Part shown: piece by piece, positions 46,101-53,500 of the stretch
How positions within the stretch are numbered: position 1 is the stretch's first letter
Layout: each line of letters starts with the position of its first letter
DNA from: Liolophura sinensis
Lineage: Eukaryota; Mollusca; Polyplacophora; Chitonida; Chitonidae
Length of the DNA stretch: 64,000 nucleotides
Assembly (NCBI RefSeq): GCF_032854445.1
Contig: NC_088307.1
Span: 20,782,017-20,846,016 of the forward strand
Direction of reading: 5' to 3'
Notes under the pieces: model-generated
What the model was told of the DNA's origin: nothing
The model's database searches: none
The model's input: the letters and a program-made list of their open reading frames with translations, nothing else
Position numbers and translations under genes: made by a program

Positions 46101-47896
46101 GGGTGTAATGTTAATGCAACCTCAGCGGATGGTCGTGGGTTTCCACCCACCATAATGCTTTGCCGCCGTCGTATAAATCAAATATTCTTGAGTACGGCGT
46201 AAAACACCAATCAATGAAATAAATAAATAAATTAATGCAACTCGGGCCAGGTCATAACAAAAACTTTCAAAAATGGTATTTGCTGCCCCATCTTGAGGCT
46301 CCAATCTTGAGGCTCAGCACTAGGTGGTTAGAGCAAGGAAGGACTGGTTGGACCGGTTTCAGTATAATGTGACTGAGTGGTGTCTTCGGCATGATATGTA
46401 CACCTAATAACTCCTCATCGTCATATGGCTGATAAATTATTACGAGCGACGTAAAACAAGCATACACACACCCTTTATGCATTAAAAAAAAATATGGATA
46501 TATACATATATACCATTTACTACACCCTCCATAACAAAGATGGGGGGAGGGTATAATGGAACCACCCTGTATGTCGATAGACACATTTCCCTCAAATCCC
46601 CGTGACTTACACATGCACGACATTTAGACCATTCTCTTGAATGTTTACGTCACCCTGCTCCAGCTACTTAGATGTACACACATTTTTGCTATGACCGAAA
46701 CGCGCATACGAATTCATCACTGATTGTAGAAAGGAACTGACAGCGGCAAATGGTACCTCTTAGTTTGCTTGCTAAGACTATCATCGCGTGTTTAGCGGAC
46801 GGTTATTTGAAAACGCGTAAATGTTCATAGAAGTTCCACATGAACTGAAACTTAATAAAATTGACAACTAATTAAAAGGCGCTGCATTTGAGTATGTGAA
46901 GAAAGTATAAGAAGTTTTCAAAATTGGTTTTAAACATTGTTATCGTTGATTTAAGTTATCGAGTGGACACTGACATTATGACATCATACCTCCACAACCG
47001 ATAAGCCACGAGTGCTTGACGAAATGCTCAAACTCATGCAAGCGTGCGGTCTTCGAGTGTTAAAGGTGAGCTTAAGAAGAGATTTTTCAGTATTCCGATC
47101 AGAAGAAAAAACAATTCTTTCTCTAAAGTGGGTACAAAATATTCGGATATGAAAAGTTGATACAATATATTCGGTTATGTGTGAGAATATGAACTAATGA
47201 CATAAGGTCATCACTTTGTCATGTCGAAGTACATACATATACATGGTCGGATCAGTGATTCCACGGACTCTCTCCTGACATGCCTGGGATTTGAACTGCA
47301 ATCATGGTCTCATGGGTAACATTTTTGTAGTAGGTTTCAGCAAATTATAGCCTGACTTTGATCTGGACTTCTCCTTTAAGAGTGCCTATCGAGGTTCGTT
47401 TGTCTCCTGCATGTGCTCAAAACCGGAAATGTTGATGTTGCTTTATAAGTACAACAGTTTTGGTTAAAAAATACTCAGCGCAAGGTACTTCAAAATATTC
47501 ACTGAAGGACTCAATATAATAGACCTTTCCGAACTGTCGATCAAGAACACGAAATTAGCCTGTCATAATCAGTATTGTTAAATATAGGTATTATATTACA
47601 AATAGGTAAACCGCATGCCCCACACATTGGTTGCAAAATGTTCCTTTCTTTGACGTCACAATTGCTACCATCGGGAATGGAATAAAAAAGTAACGTTTTC
47701 ACGAGAAATGGTGGTGGGACATCGGATGTCTTGGATACATACATAACCTGTTTAAGACTGAACAACGTTCCTTTGTGTTTCAGCCTCGGCGGCAGCAGAT
47801 GAAACTCTAAGAATGTGGCTGTTGTTTCGTCCAAAGTCGTTACATCGGTGCAAGACCTCACGATCCCAGTTGGACATGACCGGCATGATTAGGTAA
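30954..47896 (+). CDS. Cdc20/Fizzy-family WD40 APC/C activator-like gene, eight exons, possibly a pseudogene
   Basis: Exons: 30954-about 31155, 35164-35271, 37329-37531, 40377-40474, 41422-41656, 43493-43620, 45223-45414, 47784-47896. Seen: C-box LSDRFIPNRSG; NKKRTPYTAAL; LPDLRDDV joined to HSNALDWSRQN as in Cdc20/Cdh1 (RDDFYLNLLDWSSQN); WD blades GTDDGHVYLHDPR, LLKLWDVND, NDILIWKW; SQDGNKL joined to ASAAADETLRMW; C-terminal GMIR, the Ile-Arg tail that docks on APC/C TPR subunits. Known role of family: substrate receptors of the anaphase-promoting complex. It is far less conserved than ordinary metazoan Cdc20, so a Cdc20B-like or lineage-specific paralogue is likely. Odd: an extra base near 43503-43506, an extra base near 43550 and a missing base near 45270; allowing for these, all phases join to about 425 residues. 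Confidence 0.85.
31330..31522 (+). mobile_element. SINE family S1
   Basis: Head remnant ccaggtggttagcgtgctat, body with gttcaagtccagctcatgct; the 3' tail is lost after cacaatgctgactggcg. Confidence 0.85.
31790..32108 (+). mobile_element. SINE family S2, copy 2
   Basis: gatccaaggtcaatcctggg, cttcctcgcttggcgttcag, ccttcggcgaggcgtttcc, tail atggctgaaaaatttttaag tacgacgttaaacccc. Confidence 0.85.
32109..34351 (+). other. Intron 1 of the Cdc20-like gene, nothing recognised
   Basis: AT-rich; only short AT runs and an A/C-rich stretch (aaaaaaaacacacacaaaaa) near 33966. Confidence 0.4.
34352..34572 (+). mobile_element. Two SINE S1 fragments
   Basis: A tail fragment at 34352-34404 and a body plus tail at 34436-34572 ending (aaat)n. 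Confidence 0.85.
34573..34692 (-). mobile_element. SINE family S4 body
   Basis: ggtcacccgtaaccactgaaatacggcctcc matches the S4 copies at 6770 and 40668. Confidence 0.55.
34811..35077 (-). mobile_element. SINE family S1, nearly full length
   Basis: Minus-strand copy with a 24-bp internal duplication (gcaggttgctgccagac twice). It ends 86 bp before Cdc20-like exon 2. Confidence 0.9.
35164..35271 (+). CDS. Cdc20-like exon 2
   Basis: ALHASPYARRTFARPVRLKW then SAEAVMSLPDLRDDV; acceptor actgtaacag, donor GTGC|gtaagt. Confidence 0.8.
35550..35942. mobile_element. Fold-back MITE B, copy 1
   Basis: The left arm (gagtgcgctccgcataaaaa cctgat) is mirrored by the right arm from aactgcatcaggttttcaaa through gccaaacctaaatcaaagca. 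Same family as 49589 and 59300. Confidence 0.75.
35966..36051 (+). mobile_element. SINE tail, S1-like
   Basis: aaagtgaaaattcttaagta tggtgttaaacg and (aaat)n; a diverged copy. Confidence 0.55.
36237..36449 (+). mobile_element. SINE family S1
   Basis: catgctggcttcctctccgg to acaccaatcaaataaataaa; head mostly missing. Confidence 0.9.
36612..36820 (-). mobile_element. SINE family S1 with long (ttta) tail
   Basis: The tail run spans about 50 bp, followed by tacgccgtactcaggaatgt and the body; the copy stops at accgaagaggaac. Confidence 0.85.
36885..37290 (+). mobile_element. Older SINE S1 copy split by a younger one
   Basis: tacgtgggaagattttgcag before, and gccgtcgtaagtgaaatatt after, the young copy at 36943-37204 are the two halves of one older element. 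Confidence 0.75.
36943..37204 (+). mobile_element. SINE family S1, full length, young, perfect target-site duplication
   Basis: Begins ggggcctccgtggctcagtc (A box tggctcagtcgg at 36953) with B-box-like gagttcatgtcc. Ends aatcaaataaataa. Flanked by a perfect 14-bp duplication taacactgcatctc at 36929-36942 and 37205-37218. Good reference for the family. Confidence 0.97.
37329..37531 (+). CDS. Cdc20-like exon 3, first WD40 blade
   Basis: HSNALDWSRQNIVIVILDQL then IAMWNDN, and QLVIGSNQGKMM. Donor ATG|gtaagt. Contains one TGACGTCA octamer at 37461. Confidence 0.85.
37850..38205 (+). repeat. 64-68-bp tandem repeat carrying TGACGTCA in every unit
   Basis: Unit caccgtagaatggaaagtgt caaatgctgatgtgacgtcactgatcccaatg, four copies. 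The palindrome TGACGTCA (cAMP-response element consensus) sits at 37993, 38059, 38123 and 38191; a fifth at 37856 lies just before the array. Confidence 0.9.
38742..38855 (+). mobile_element. SINE family S1 fragment
   Basis: gttgaagtccagctggccct, cgtaggaaggtcttgcggca; tail missing. Confidence 0.7.
39035..39350 (+). mobile_element. SINE family S3
   Basis: gatcgggtcatatcaaagac ttcaaaaatggta, then gactagttgacgcggtgtca gcatgatctgactcggtgag, tail gattgaaaagaaagtacgac. Confidence 0.65.
39405..39614 (+). mobile_element. SINE family S1
   Basis: Starts gcacagcgtaatgaccccgg; a deletion removes ggcttcctctccggccgtac; tail intact with (aaat)n. Confidence 0.9.
39750..39985 (+). mobile_element. SINE family S5, tRNA-like head
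   Basis: B-box-like cgcgttcgaatcccc context (gtcgcgtgttcgaatcccct), then a body and tail tatcacggtgtaaaaacata. Confidence 0.5.
40377..40474 (+). CDS. Cdc20-like exon 4
   Basis: MIDLENFAKNWRMAHREQKR then VVVIRWCGNVFF, matching the ...RVGSLSWN... blade region of Cdc20. Acceptor cttgtcttgtcag, phase 2 donor AG|gttagt. Confidence 0.8.
40668..40772 (+). mobile_element. SINE family S4 body
   Basis: gacacgaggccgtatttcac tgggtacgtgtggccatttga, plus-strand match to the copies at 6770 and 34573. Confidence 0.6.
40928..41163. mobile_element. Fold-back MITE A, copy 1
   Basis: The left arm aatttaacagaaaatctgtt gtttgagtgatgctggaatgta is mirrored by tacattcttgcgtcactcag gcaacaaactttctgttaaattt. About 60-bp arms, no coding sequence. 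Lies in the intron just before Cdc20-like exon 5. Confidence 0.85.
41422..41656 (+). CDS. Cdc20-like exon 5, two WD40 blades
   Basis: HHVFSGTDDGHVYLHDPRAS, FRHHSYEIGSLQPSPDNSLL, GEVLIWDLRERKIFEQLSTH. GC-rich compared with its flanks. Donor CGG|gtatat. Confidence 0.85.
41771..41930. mobile_element. Fold-back MITE A, copy 2 (right arm decayed)
   Basis: ttaacaaaaattctgtctga gtgatgctagaatgtattct, 115 bp after Cdc20-like exon 5; the right arm is only partly alike. Confidence 0.7.
42128..42232 (-). mobile_element. SINE family S1 tail
   Basis: ttatttatttggagttttac to gacagagcccggggggaac. Confidence 0.85.
42688..42862 (+). mobile_element. SINE family S1 with (atcaa)n end
   Basis: catgctggcttcctctccgg to cggccgtaaaacatcg followed by aatcaaatcaaattaaatca, a tail repeat like that of the LINE at 891-911. 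Confidence 0.9.
43493..43620 (+). CDS. Cdc20-like exon 6, carries two single-base insertions
   Basis: ALAW in one frame, VPWKRRKLVTGGDER in the next, DGLLKLWDVNDRRLLFEHDT in the third; order and spacing match AIAWSP..GLLASGGGTAD in Cdh1. Either decay or sequence error; the splice sites are intact. Confidence 0.7.
43704..43870 (+). mobile_element. SINE family S1, degenerate
   Basis: gtgagtccagttcctattgg to aatattcttgattatggcg and (aaat)n. Confidence 0.8.
44001..44757 (-). mobile_element. Tc1/mariner-like DNA transposon remnant with nested SINE
   Basis: Inverted ends gcatcaaaagtaagttc at 44009 and gaacttacttttgatgc at 44736. The minus-strand frame ending at 44029 (ARQYYRLILATGVHFDYC) resembles the C-terminal end of Tc1/mariner transposases (...RL...A.GGHFEY). 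It is heavily shortened and has no intact transposase. Two SINE S1 pieces sit inside it. A second end of the same family is at 52600-52712. Confidence 0.65.
44445..44716. mobile_element. SINE S1 inside SINE S1 (opposite orientations), with target-site duplication
   Basis: A plus-strand S1 (44447-44503 and 44662-44716) is interrupted by a minus-strand S1 (44504-44661). The pair is bounded by tcaaacattgtttt and tcaaaccttgtttt, a 14-bp target-site duplication in the Tc1/mariner remnant. Confidence 0.85.
44930..45212 (+). mobile_element. SINE family S1, full length, touching a splice acceptor
   Basis: ggggccctcaatggcctagt to caaataaataaataaat; ends 10 bp before Cdc20-like exon 7. Confidence 0.92.
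45223..45414 (+). CDS. Cdc20-like exon 7, carries one single-base deletion
   Basis: ITSAVWSSEHEVLLTA then, one base out of frame, HGAGEDGGNDILIWKWSLVD and RGHQARPLHLAVSQDGNKL. The acceptor cacgtttcag lies only 10 bp after an S1 SINE tail. Confidence 0.75.
   Translation: MTSAVWSSEHEVLLTAMALGKMAVTTFLYGSGPSWTPCWNTYRPLEVTRPDHCTSRSVRTVTN
45448..45662. mobile_element. Fold-back MITE A, copy 3
   Basis: The left arm ctattaacagaaagcttgct gcctgagtgatgcc is mirrored by agcatcactcaacaccttct gtttaatttaacag. Located just after Cdc20-like exon 7. Confidence 0.85.
46118..46235 (+). mobile_element. SINE family S1 tail
   Basis: gcggatggtcgtgggtttcc to acaccaatcaatgaaataaa. Confidence 0.88.
46238..46465 (+). 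mobile_element. SINE family S3
   Basis: gggccaggtcataacaaaaa ctttcaaaaatgg, then ggttggaccggtttcagtat aatgtgactgag and tail catatggctgataaattatt. Confidence 0.65.
46466..47783 (+). other. Last intron of the Cdc20-like gene, nothing recognised
   Basis: No exon or repeat recognised between the S3 SINE and the last exon. One TGACGTCA at 47651. Confidence 0.4.
47784..47896 (+). CDS. Cdc20-like exon 8, last blade and Ile-Arg tail
   Basis: ASAAADETLRMWLLFRPKSL to SQLDMTGMIR then TAA. The terminal Ile-Arg pair is the signature of APC/C activators. Confidence 0.85.
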
Positions 47897-48062
47897 AGCA
47901 CGAGATCATGAAGCCATCGAAAAGTGTTATCGTTTCTTATTTTGTTGTCTCTAAGCCTATCAGACTTTAGGGCGTTGTTTTCTATTTAGAACAGTTATCG
48001 ACTGTATTGCATTCTCATGACATCAAGAATAATTTGAGAAATTCCGCAACTGTAGAGCGAAA

Positions 48063-48068
48063 AATAAA
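48063..48068 (+). terminator. Poly(A) signal candidate for the Cdc20-like gene
   Basis: AATAAA 167 bases after the stop codon. Confidence 0.4.
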
Positions 48069-48404
48069 CAAAATATATCGGCCAATTTCTTCTTGCTTCC
48101 TGCTTTCTGCATCTGCCCTTAAATGTACAACACAAAATAAAAACTTTCTTGTTTCTGCCACATCTGAACTAAAAAGCCAGAATCATTTCTTTTGTGTCCC
48201 ATTGCCGCTGGAAACCGGTTAAAGGATGTAGGGCACTGCACTCTTCGCGATTCCTTCAGTCCTTGATTTCGTCCCTTAAAAAAAACTGAAGTACCTCCAG
48301 GCAAAAACTACAGAATTTGGACGGTAGTAGGCTTAACACTGAATGGATGTCTGGGATTTGTTTTCAGCAACGTGCGTAAAAGAAAATGGCCACCGCAGCC
48401 ATCA

Positions 48405-48614
48405 GTTTGTTAGCGCGCTTTCGCCAATGCGGTCGCTGTGACTTCAGGTGTAGCTCATGCTGGCTTCCTCTTCGGCAGTACGTGGGAAGGTCTGTCAGCA
48501 AACTGCGGATGGCCTTGGGATCCCCCCCCCCTGGTCTCTGCCCGGTTTCCACCCACCACCAAGTCAAATATTCTTGAGTACGGCGTAAAACACCAATCAA
48601 CTAAATAAATAAAT
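48405..48614 (+). mobile_element. SINE family S1
   Basis: gttagcgcgctttcgccaat with an internal head deletion; (c)10 tract inside; tail (aaat)n. Confidence 0.9.
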
Positions 48615-48728
48615 GACACACAGAGCGATATTTTTGTTTATAAAATCGACAAGGCCCAAAAATGGGACGATTTAAATCTATAGCTAGTCATGATGTACCC
48701 CATTTCCCAAGTTTCAACTGCCCTAACC

Positions 48729-48980
48729 GGGGCCTCCCTGTTGGTTAGCTCGCTAGCGCAGCGCAATGACCCAGGAGCCAAATCACAAATACGGTTGCTG
48801 TGAGTTCAAGTCCAGCTCTTGCTGGCTTCCTCTCCGGCCGTACATGGGAAGGTCTTGCAGCAACCTGCGGATGGTCGTGGCTCTGCCCAGTTTCCACCCG
48901 CCATAATGCTGGCCACCGTCGTATAAGTGAAATATTCTTGAGTATGGCGTAAAAACACTATTCAAATAAATAAATAAATT
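48729..48980 (+). mobile_element. SINE family S1, nearly full length
   Basis: ggggcctccctgttggttag to caaataaataaataaatt, with a short deletion in the cccgggctctgccc region. Confidence 0.93.
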
Positions 48981-49020
48981 AATTGCTCTTACCCATAATT
49001 AGGTCATAGCTTATTTACGC

Positions 49021-49152
49021 GGATGCAATCTGCGGATGGGCGTGGGTTCCCTTGGGCCCTGCCCGGTTCCCTCCAACCGTAAAGCTGGCCTCCATCGAAT
49101 AAGCGAAATATTCTTGAGTACGGCTTAAAATACAACTCAAATAAATAAGTGA
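49021..49152 (+). mobile_element. SINE family S1 tail
   Basis: gcaatctgcggatgggcgtg to caactcaaataaataa. Confidence 0.85.
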
Positions 49153-49588
49153 ACAAATTTACACTGGTGCATTCCGCATAACATGAACTTTGACGAAGCT
49201 GCTTAAATTTCTCTGTTTGCATACCATGTGCATTTTGACTACTTTTAAACCGTCATCGGTAGTGTTAGTCTCTGAAAAGGTCAGGCAGGAGTAATTGTAA
49301 AATCTTTCTCCAGCAGACACTTTGGGAGTTGATGCCGGATTAGTACAACGAGGAGGCGTGAACCCGAACTCATTAATTCCGGTGATATGATGTATTTCAC
49401 AGACGAGGTTAATTACTTCTGACATCATTAAGCCATAGTCACGGAAGTAGACATACTGACAAATGTAGCTTGGAAGGTCACAACATAGTCTGTACGTGAG
49501 TCTGTTTGCTTGAAAGACTTGTGACTTTGCACGCAGGCATGCTCTGTATGATGGTGAAAATGACGGAGCATACATTCACGCGCATAGA

Positions 49589-49981
49589 TTAGTCCGAGAT
49601 TGCTCTGACAATTAGGTCTGGCAAAATTTGATTTTGGCACCCAACCCAAATTCAGAGCGCGCTCCATGAAAAACCTGATGCAGTCACCTGCCCTTGTCAA
49701 ATGTGCGGAAGGTGTACATCGGGTCACCATGGAATCTCGGGGCCCACGTGTCCTCAGAAATAATCGATGGACCTTGTGCTTGTGATAAATCGACGAGCGA
49801 AAAACGTAAATCTGCAAACTTAAGGCTGTGGCCACGTATTTGATGTGTTATTTTTGTCTCAAACGCCATGACAACTGCATCAGGTTTTTAAAGTGAGCGC
49901 GTTCACACGTTGGTCTGGGGCCATCTTCGGCCGAAAATGTTTTTTCCAAACCCAACGTCAGAGCAATCTTCGACTAGTATT
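49589..49981. mobile_element. Fold-back MITE B, copy 2
   Basis: The left arm tagtccgagattgctctgac ... gcgctccatgaaaaacctga tgcagt is mirrored by aactgcatcaggtttttaaa ... gtcagagcaatcttcgacta. Best-preserved copy of the family, about 390 bp, arms of about 95-110 bp. Confidence 0.85.
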
Positions 49982-50087
49982 CAAAAACGACTTGGCTGGT
50001 CCATGTTTGCAATTGTAAAAACGTAATTAATACATATTTTACACGTAAAATCAACCTAAATACCGGGTATGACCGATAATATATTGG

Positions 50088-50527
50088 TCAATCTTCCAAA
50101 GTTAAATAACTCTGCAGTTTTGGAGGCAGTGGTAGTAGCGGCACAGATGGTAACACTTTACCCTTCAACATTTCCCTAATGACTAGTCGACTCAACTCCT
50201 GGAGGGATCGTACGTGACGTGATAACGTTCTCAGATGTTTCTGGAAGAGTCCATTTTCGTCCTCCACAGACTTAGTCAAGTTCGGAAGTGTTTTCAGTGT
50301 GGATAAGGGTAGAGTTGGCTCGGCGATTCGAAGAAGATGGCGCAAGAGGTCCACCGAGGAAAAATTGGCCACCATTTTGATCCAGCGTTGGTGTTGCTTC
50401 AAACGAGGATTAAACCTGGCGCCGGCGTGCAACAACGTTTGAGCTACTCTAAAACTGGCTTCGTTAAATTGCATGTCTTGAGGGCCGTTCACGAACTGGT
50501 CCAGTTCGTAACATAATGCCATTTTAG
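50088..50527 (-). CDS. ASB exon F, last ankyrin repeat and SOCS box
   Basis: KMALCYELDQFVNGPQDMQF to VLPSVPLLPLPPKLQSYL and TLED, stop at 50088. The Cul5 box has the LPLP core. Confidence 0.92.
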
Positions 50528-53500
50528 CTGGAAAAGACAGAAATCAGGGTTGAAGAATGAACTATTTGCATAGTTTCATAAAATTATTCTAGTTATTTTT
50601 GAATAGCTTCATACTCACATCACAGAGGCAGTTAGAGGATATGGAAATGTTGTGTACCCGTATCACAATAACTCCATTCATATACAGTATCAGCCTTAAA
50701 ATTTCGAACCTAACTATTTATTTATCATTTATTTGATTGATGTTTTACGACGGCTGCCAAAATTATGGTGGGAGGAAACTAAGCAGTAACCGGGGGAAAA
50801 CACGTTGATCCACAAGTTGCTGGCAGATCTTCCGATGTACCACCAAAGTAGAACACAACTATTACCCATTTTGCCAGAATGTATTAGTTCTATTAACCAG
50901 AGAAAGAAAGCAGGATGGTGTTTTTCTGGAAATGTAATACTTTATCAAATTTCAGTGCCTCTAAAATGCCTATCTGAATTTGTGAAAAATAGTACACAGT
51001 CATAATAAGATACTTAGTTATGGCCTAATTCGATTATTGTGAAAATGTCGATCTGATATCTGACGGCCATATCAAAGTTTAAATGAAACAACTTCATTAA
51101 ATCGCCTTAATAAACGTCAATGTGGCTAAATCAACTACCATATCATCACATATCGTCAAAATCCACCTTAAATTTAATTGAAATTATGAGCCTAGGACAA
51201 AGGTAGGCAGATCTGGATTTTGTTTAAAGGGAAGATAATTCAGTGATGTAAGACTTAGCACGTAAATTTTATTAATGTGCTGTTTCTGATAAAATTTGAT
51301 AAAACTTTCTGAGCAATAACCGTCAGGAGCACCAGTTTTCTATGCTTTCTTAACTGGAGATTATTTAGACAAAGTCCAGAGATAACAGGACGTAAATATT
51401 TACTGGTATTTGTCTACGAGGAGCCACTGATGCCTTTTAAGAATTTCCCAATTCCACAATGTCAATTATTTTAATGGTGGAGGAAACCAGAATGCCTGGA
51501 ATAAACCACTGACTACACCAAGTCACTATCGAACTTTCCCACAAGTGACTTACACATACACCTATGCACACGATATTTTTGGAAGCGAAATGGTGTTCAA
51601 CAAAAGTTAGACTACGGCAACTGCAACAATGAGGGCTAAGAAATGGACAAATTCCCCGCTTCAAGACAAGGTTACATGTAAATAACGTAAATACGTTACC
51701 CGCTTTATCACAGACACCTGCGGACAGTCCAGCCAACAACAACTTCATGACGATCTCATTCCTCACAAAGCGATTCTGTTTCCTGTTCATACAAACGCAG
51801 TGAAGAGCTGGGAAAGAGAAAATCATAACATACTTTAAAATAACATGGTTACTCAGTGATAGGATTCAGAAATATATGATGTCAATAACCCTCATACTGC
51901 GCGACAAAAGGAATAATAAAATCGAAGCTGATTGGACGACAAATGGAGATAGGATTCCTTGGGTTAAATTCTGAAGCCTTGGTCTCAACGCACTTGATTA
52001 AATGTGCAATACCTAAAATCTAGCTTCAAGGAAACGAACACATTTATACAACATATACCTCATATGAAAATGCTATATTTAAGGTTAAATAAAATGCTTT
52101 GCCTTGTAGCTGTTCAGGGAATGGCATTCCAAACACAATTTGACAGCCTTCAGCCACCACATGCAGGCATGATGTGTAGCTCTAATATATTTCAAATTCT
52201 TCCTTTTTCAGTGTTGGCTTTCACAGACCTTAGAATTCACGATTATGACAATATACATACATACTTAGCTGGAAATGCATGTTACTCACGTAGCAGGAGC
52301 AAAATCTCAAGCACAGGGAGGTCACAATGAATATTCAAGAAAGGGAAAGGAGGCTTTTTATTGGACAAGCCTAAAACATGGAAGGGCTTTCAATGTCCGT
52401 CGAAATGGTTGAAATGTGATAAAATCTTGTGGCGGCTACACACAATATTGATAATTACTGGTCATCGAGTGAAAACAATCGAATTCTGTGATAAAATAAA
52501 GAATTGTGGTTGAAAAATCTGGTTGACTCCTTTTATGAAATTTTCAAAATCGACCGATTTTCAACAGCACCTGCACATTAATCCTTGATATACCACGTCC
52601 GCCAGATTACTGGGATGGTGTGTGCAAAATTTTCATTGCAATCTGGTACACATCAAGGGAGATATCAAACAACGTTTTGGGAGGGAACTTACTTTTGATG
52701 CACTGTTTAGATATACATGTACATGTTTGTCAAATCTGAGTGTCAAAACAGACTTTTGTACGCATGTAAAATGGACATTCTGGATCAAAAATCGCAAGAC
52801 CTATTTCCAAATCAACATTCAACGCACACCACCACAGAACTAAGAGAGTATATTAAGAAACTAGGAAGGATTCAGGCAAAGAGAAACAGTAAAGTGTCTT
52901 CAGCGATGATGGAAAGGCATGAAAGATGCAAGGAATGTTCAAGGCACAAGAATTAAATCAGTCCTCTTCCAGCCATCAGTAAGGAACTACCTGTAGAATA
53001 TTGATCAAAGAAAAGCGTACAACATTAATAGCTCTACAAACTGGAAGAAAATTCCTGCTGAGAAGTGAGATTTTGCATCACCCTAATTCCTCAACCTTTA
53101 ATTTTGGAACCAAAACTACATTGGTTGGATTGGCCAGTTTAAGGGTTTCACAAAAAGTATGATTTTATCAGTCAACATAGAATAATGCCTTCGGAATGTC
53201 CTCCATGAAGACCTTGCACACATGCAAAAAGAATTACAGTACATAAATTGCATAGCTCTGAAGCTGGTAGTGGGGAACCTTCTCTGCCCAAAGCAACCAG
53301 GGCCAAAGCTGAGTAGTCTGTTCTTCATTTCTGCCTTTGTCATGATGATTTGAGGGCGTAATGGTTACATACTCCTCATTCATTGCACAACATTTATTTA
53401 TTTGATTGGTGTTTTACGTCGTACTCAAGAATATTTCACTTATACAATGGCATCCAGCATTATGGTGGGAAGAAACTGGGCAGAGCCCTTAGGAAACCCA

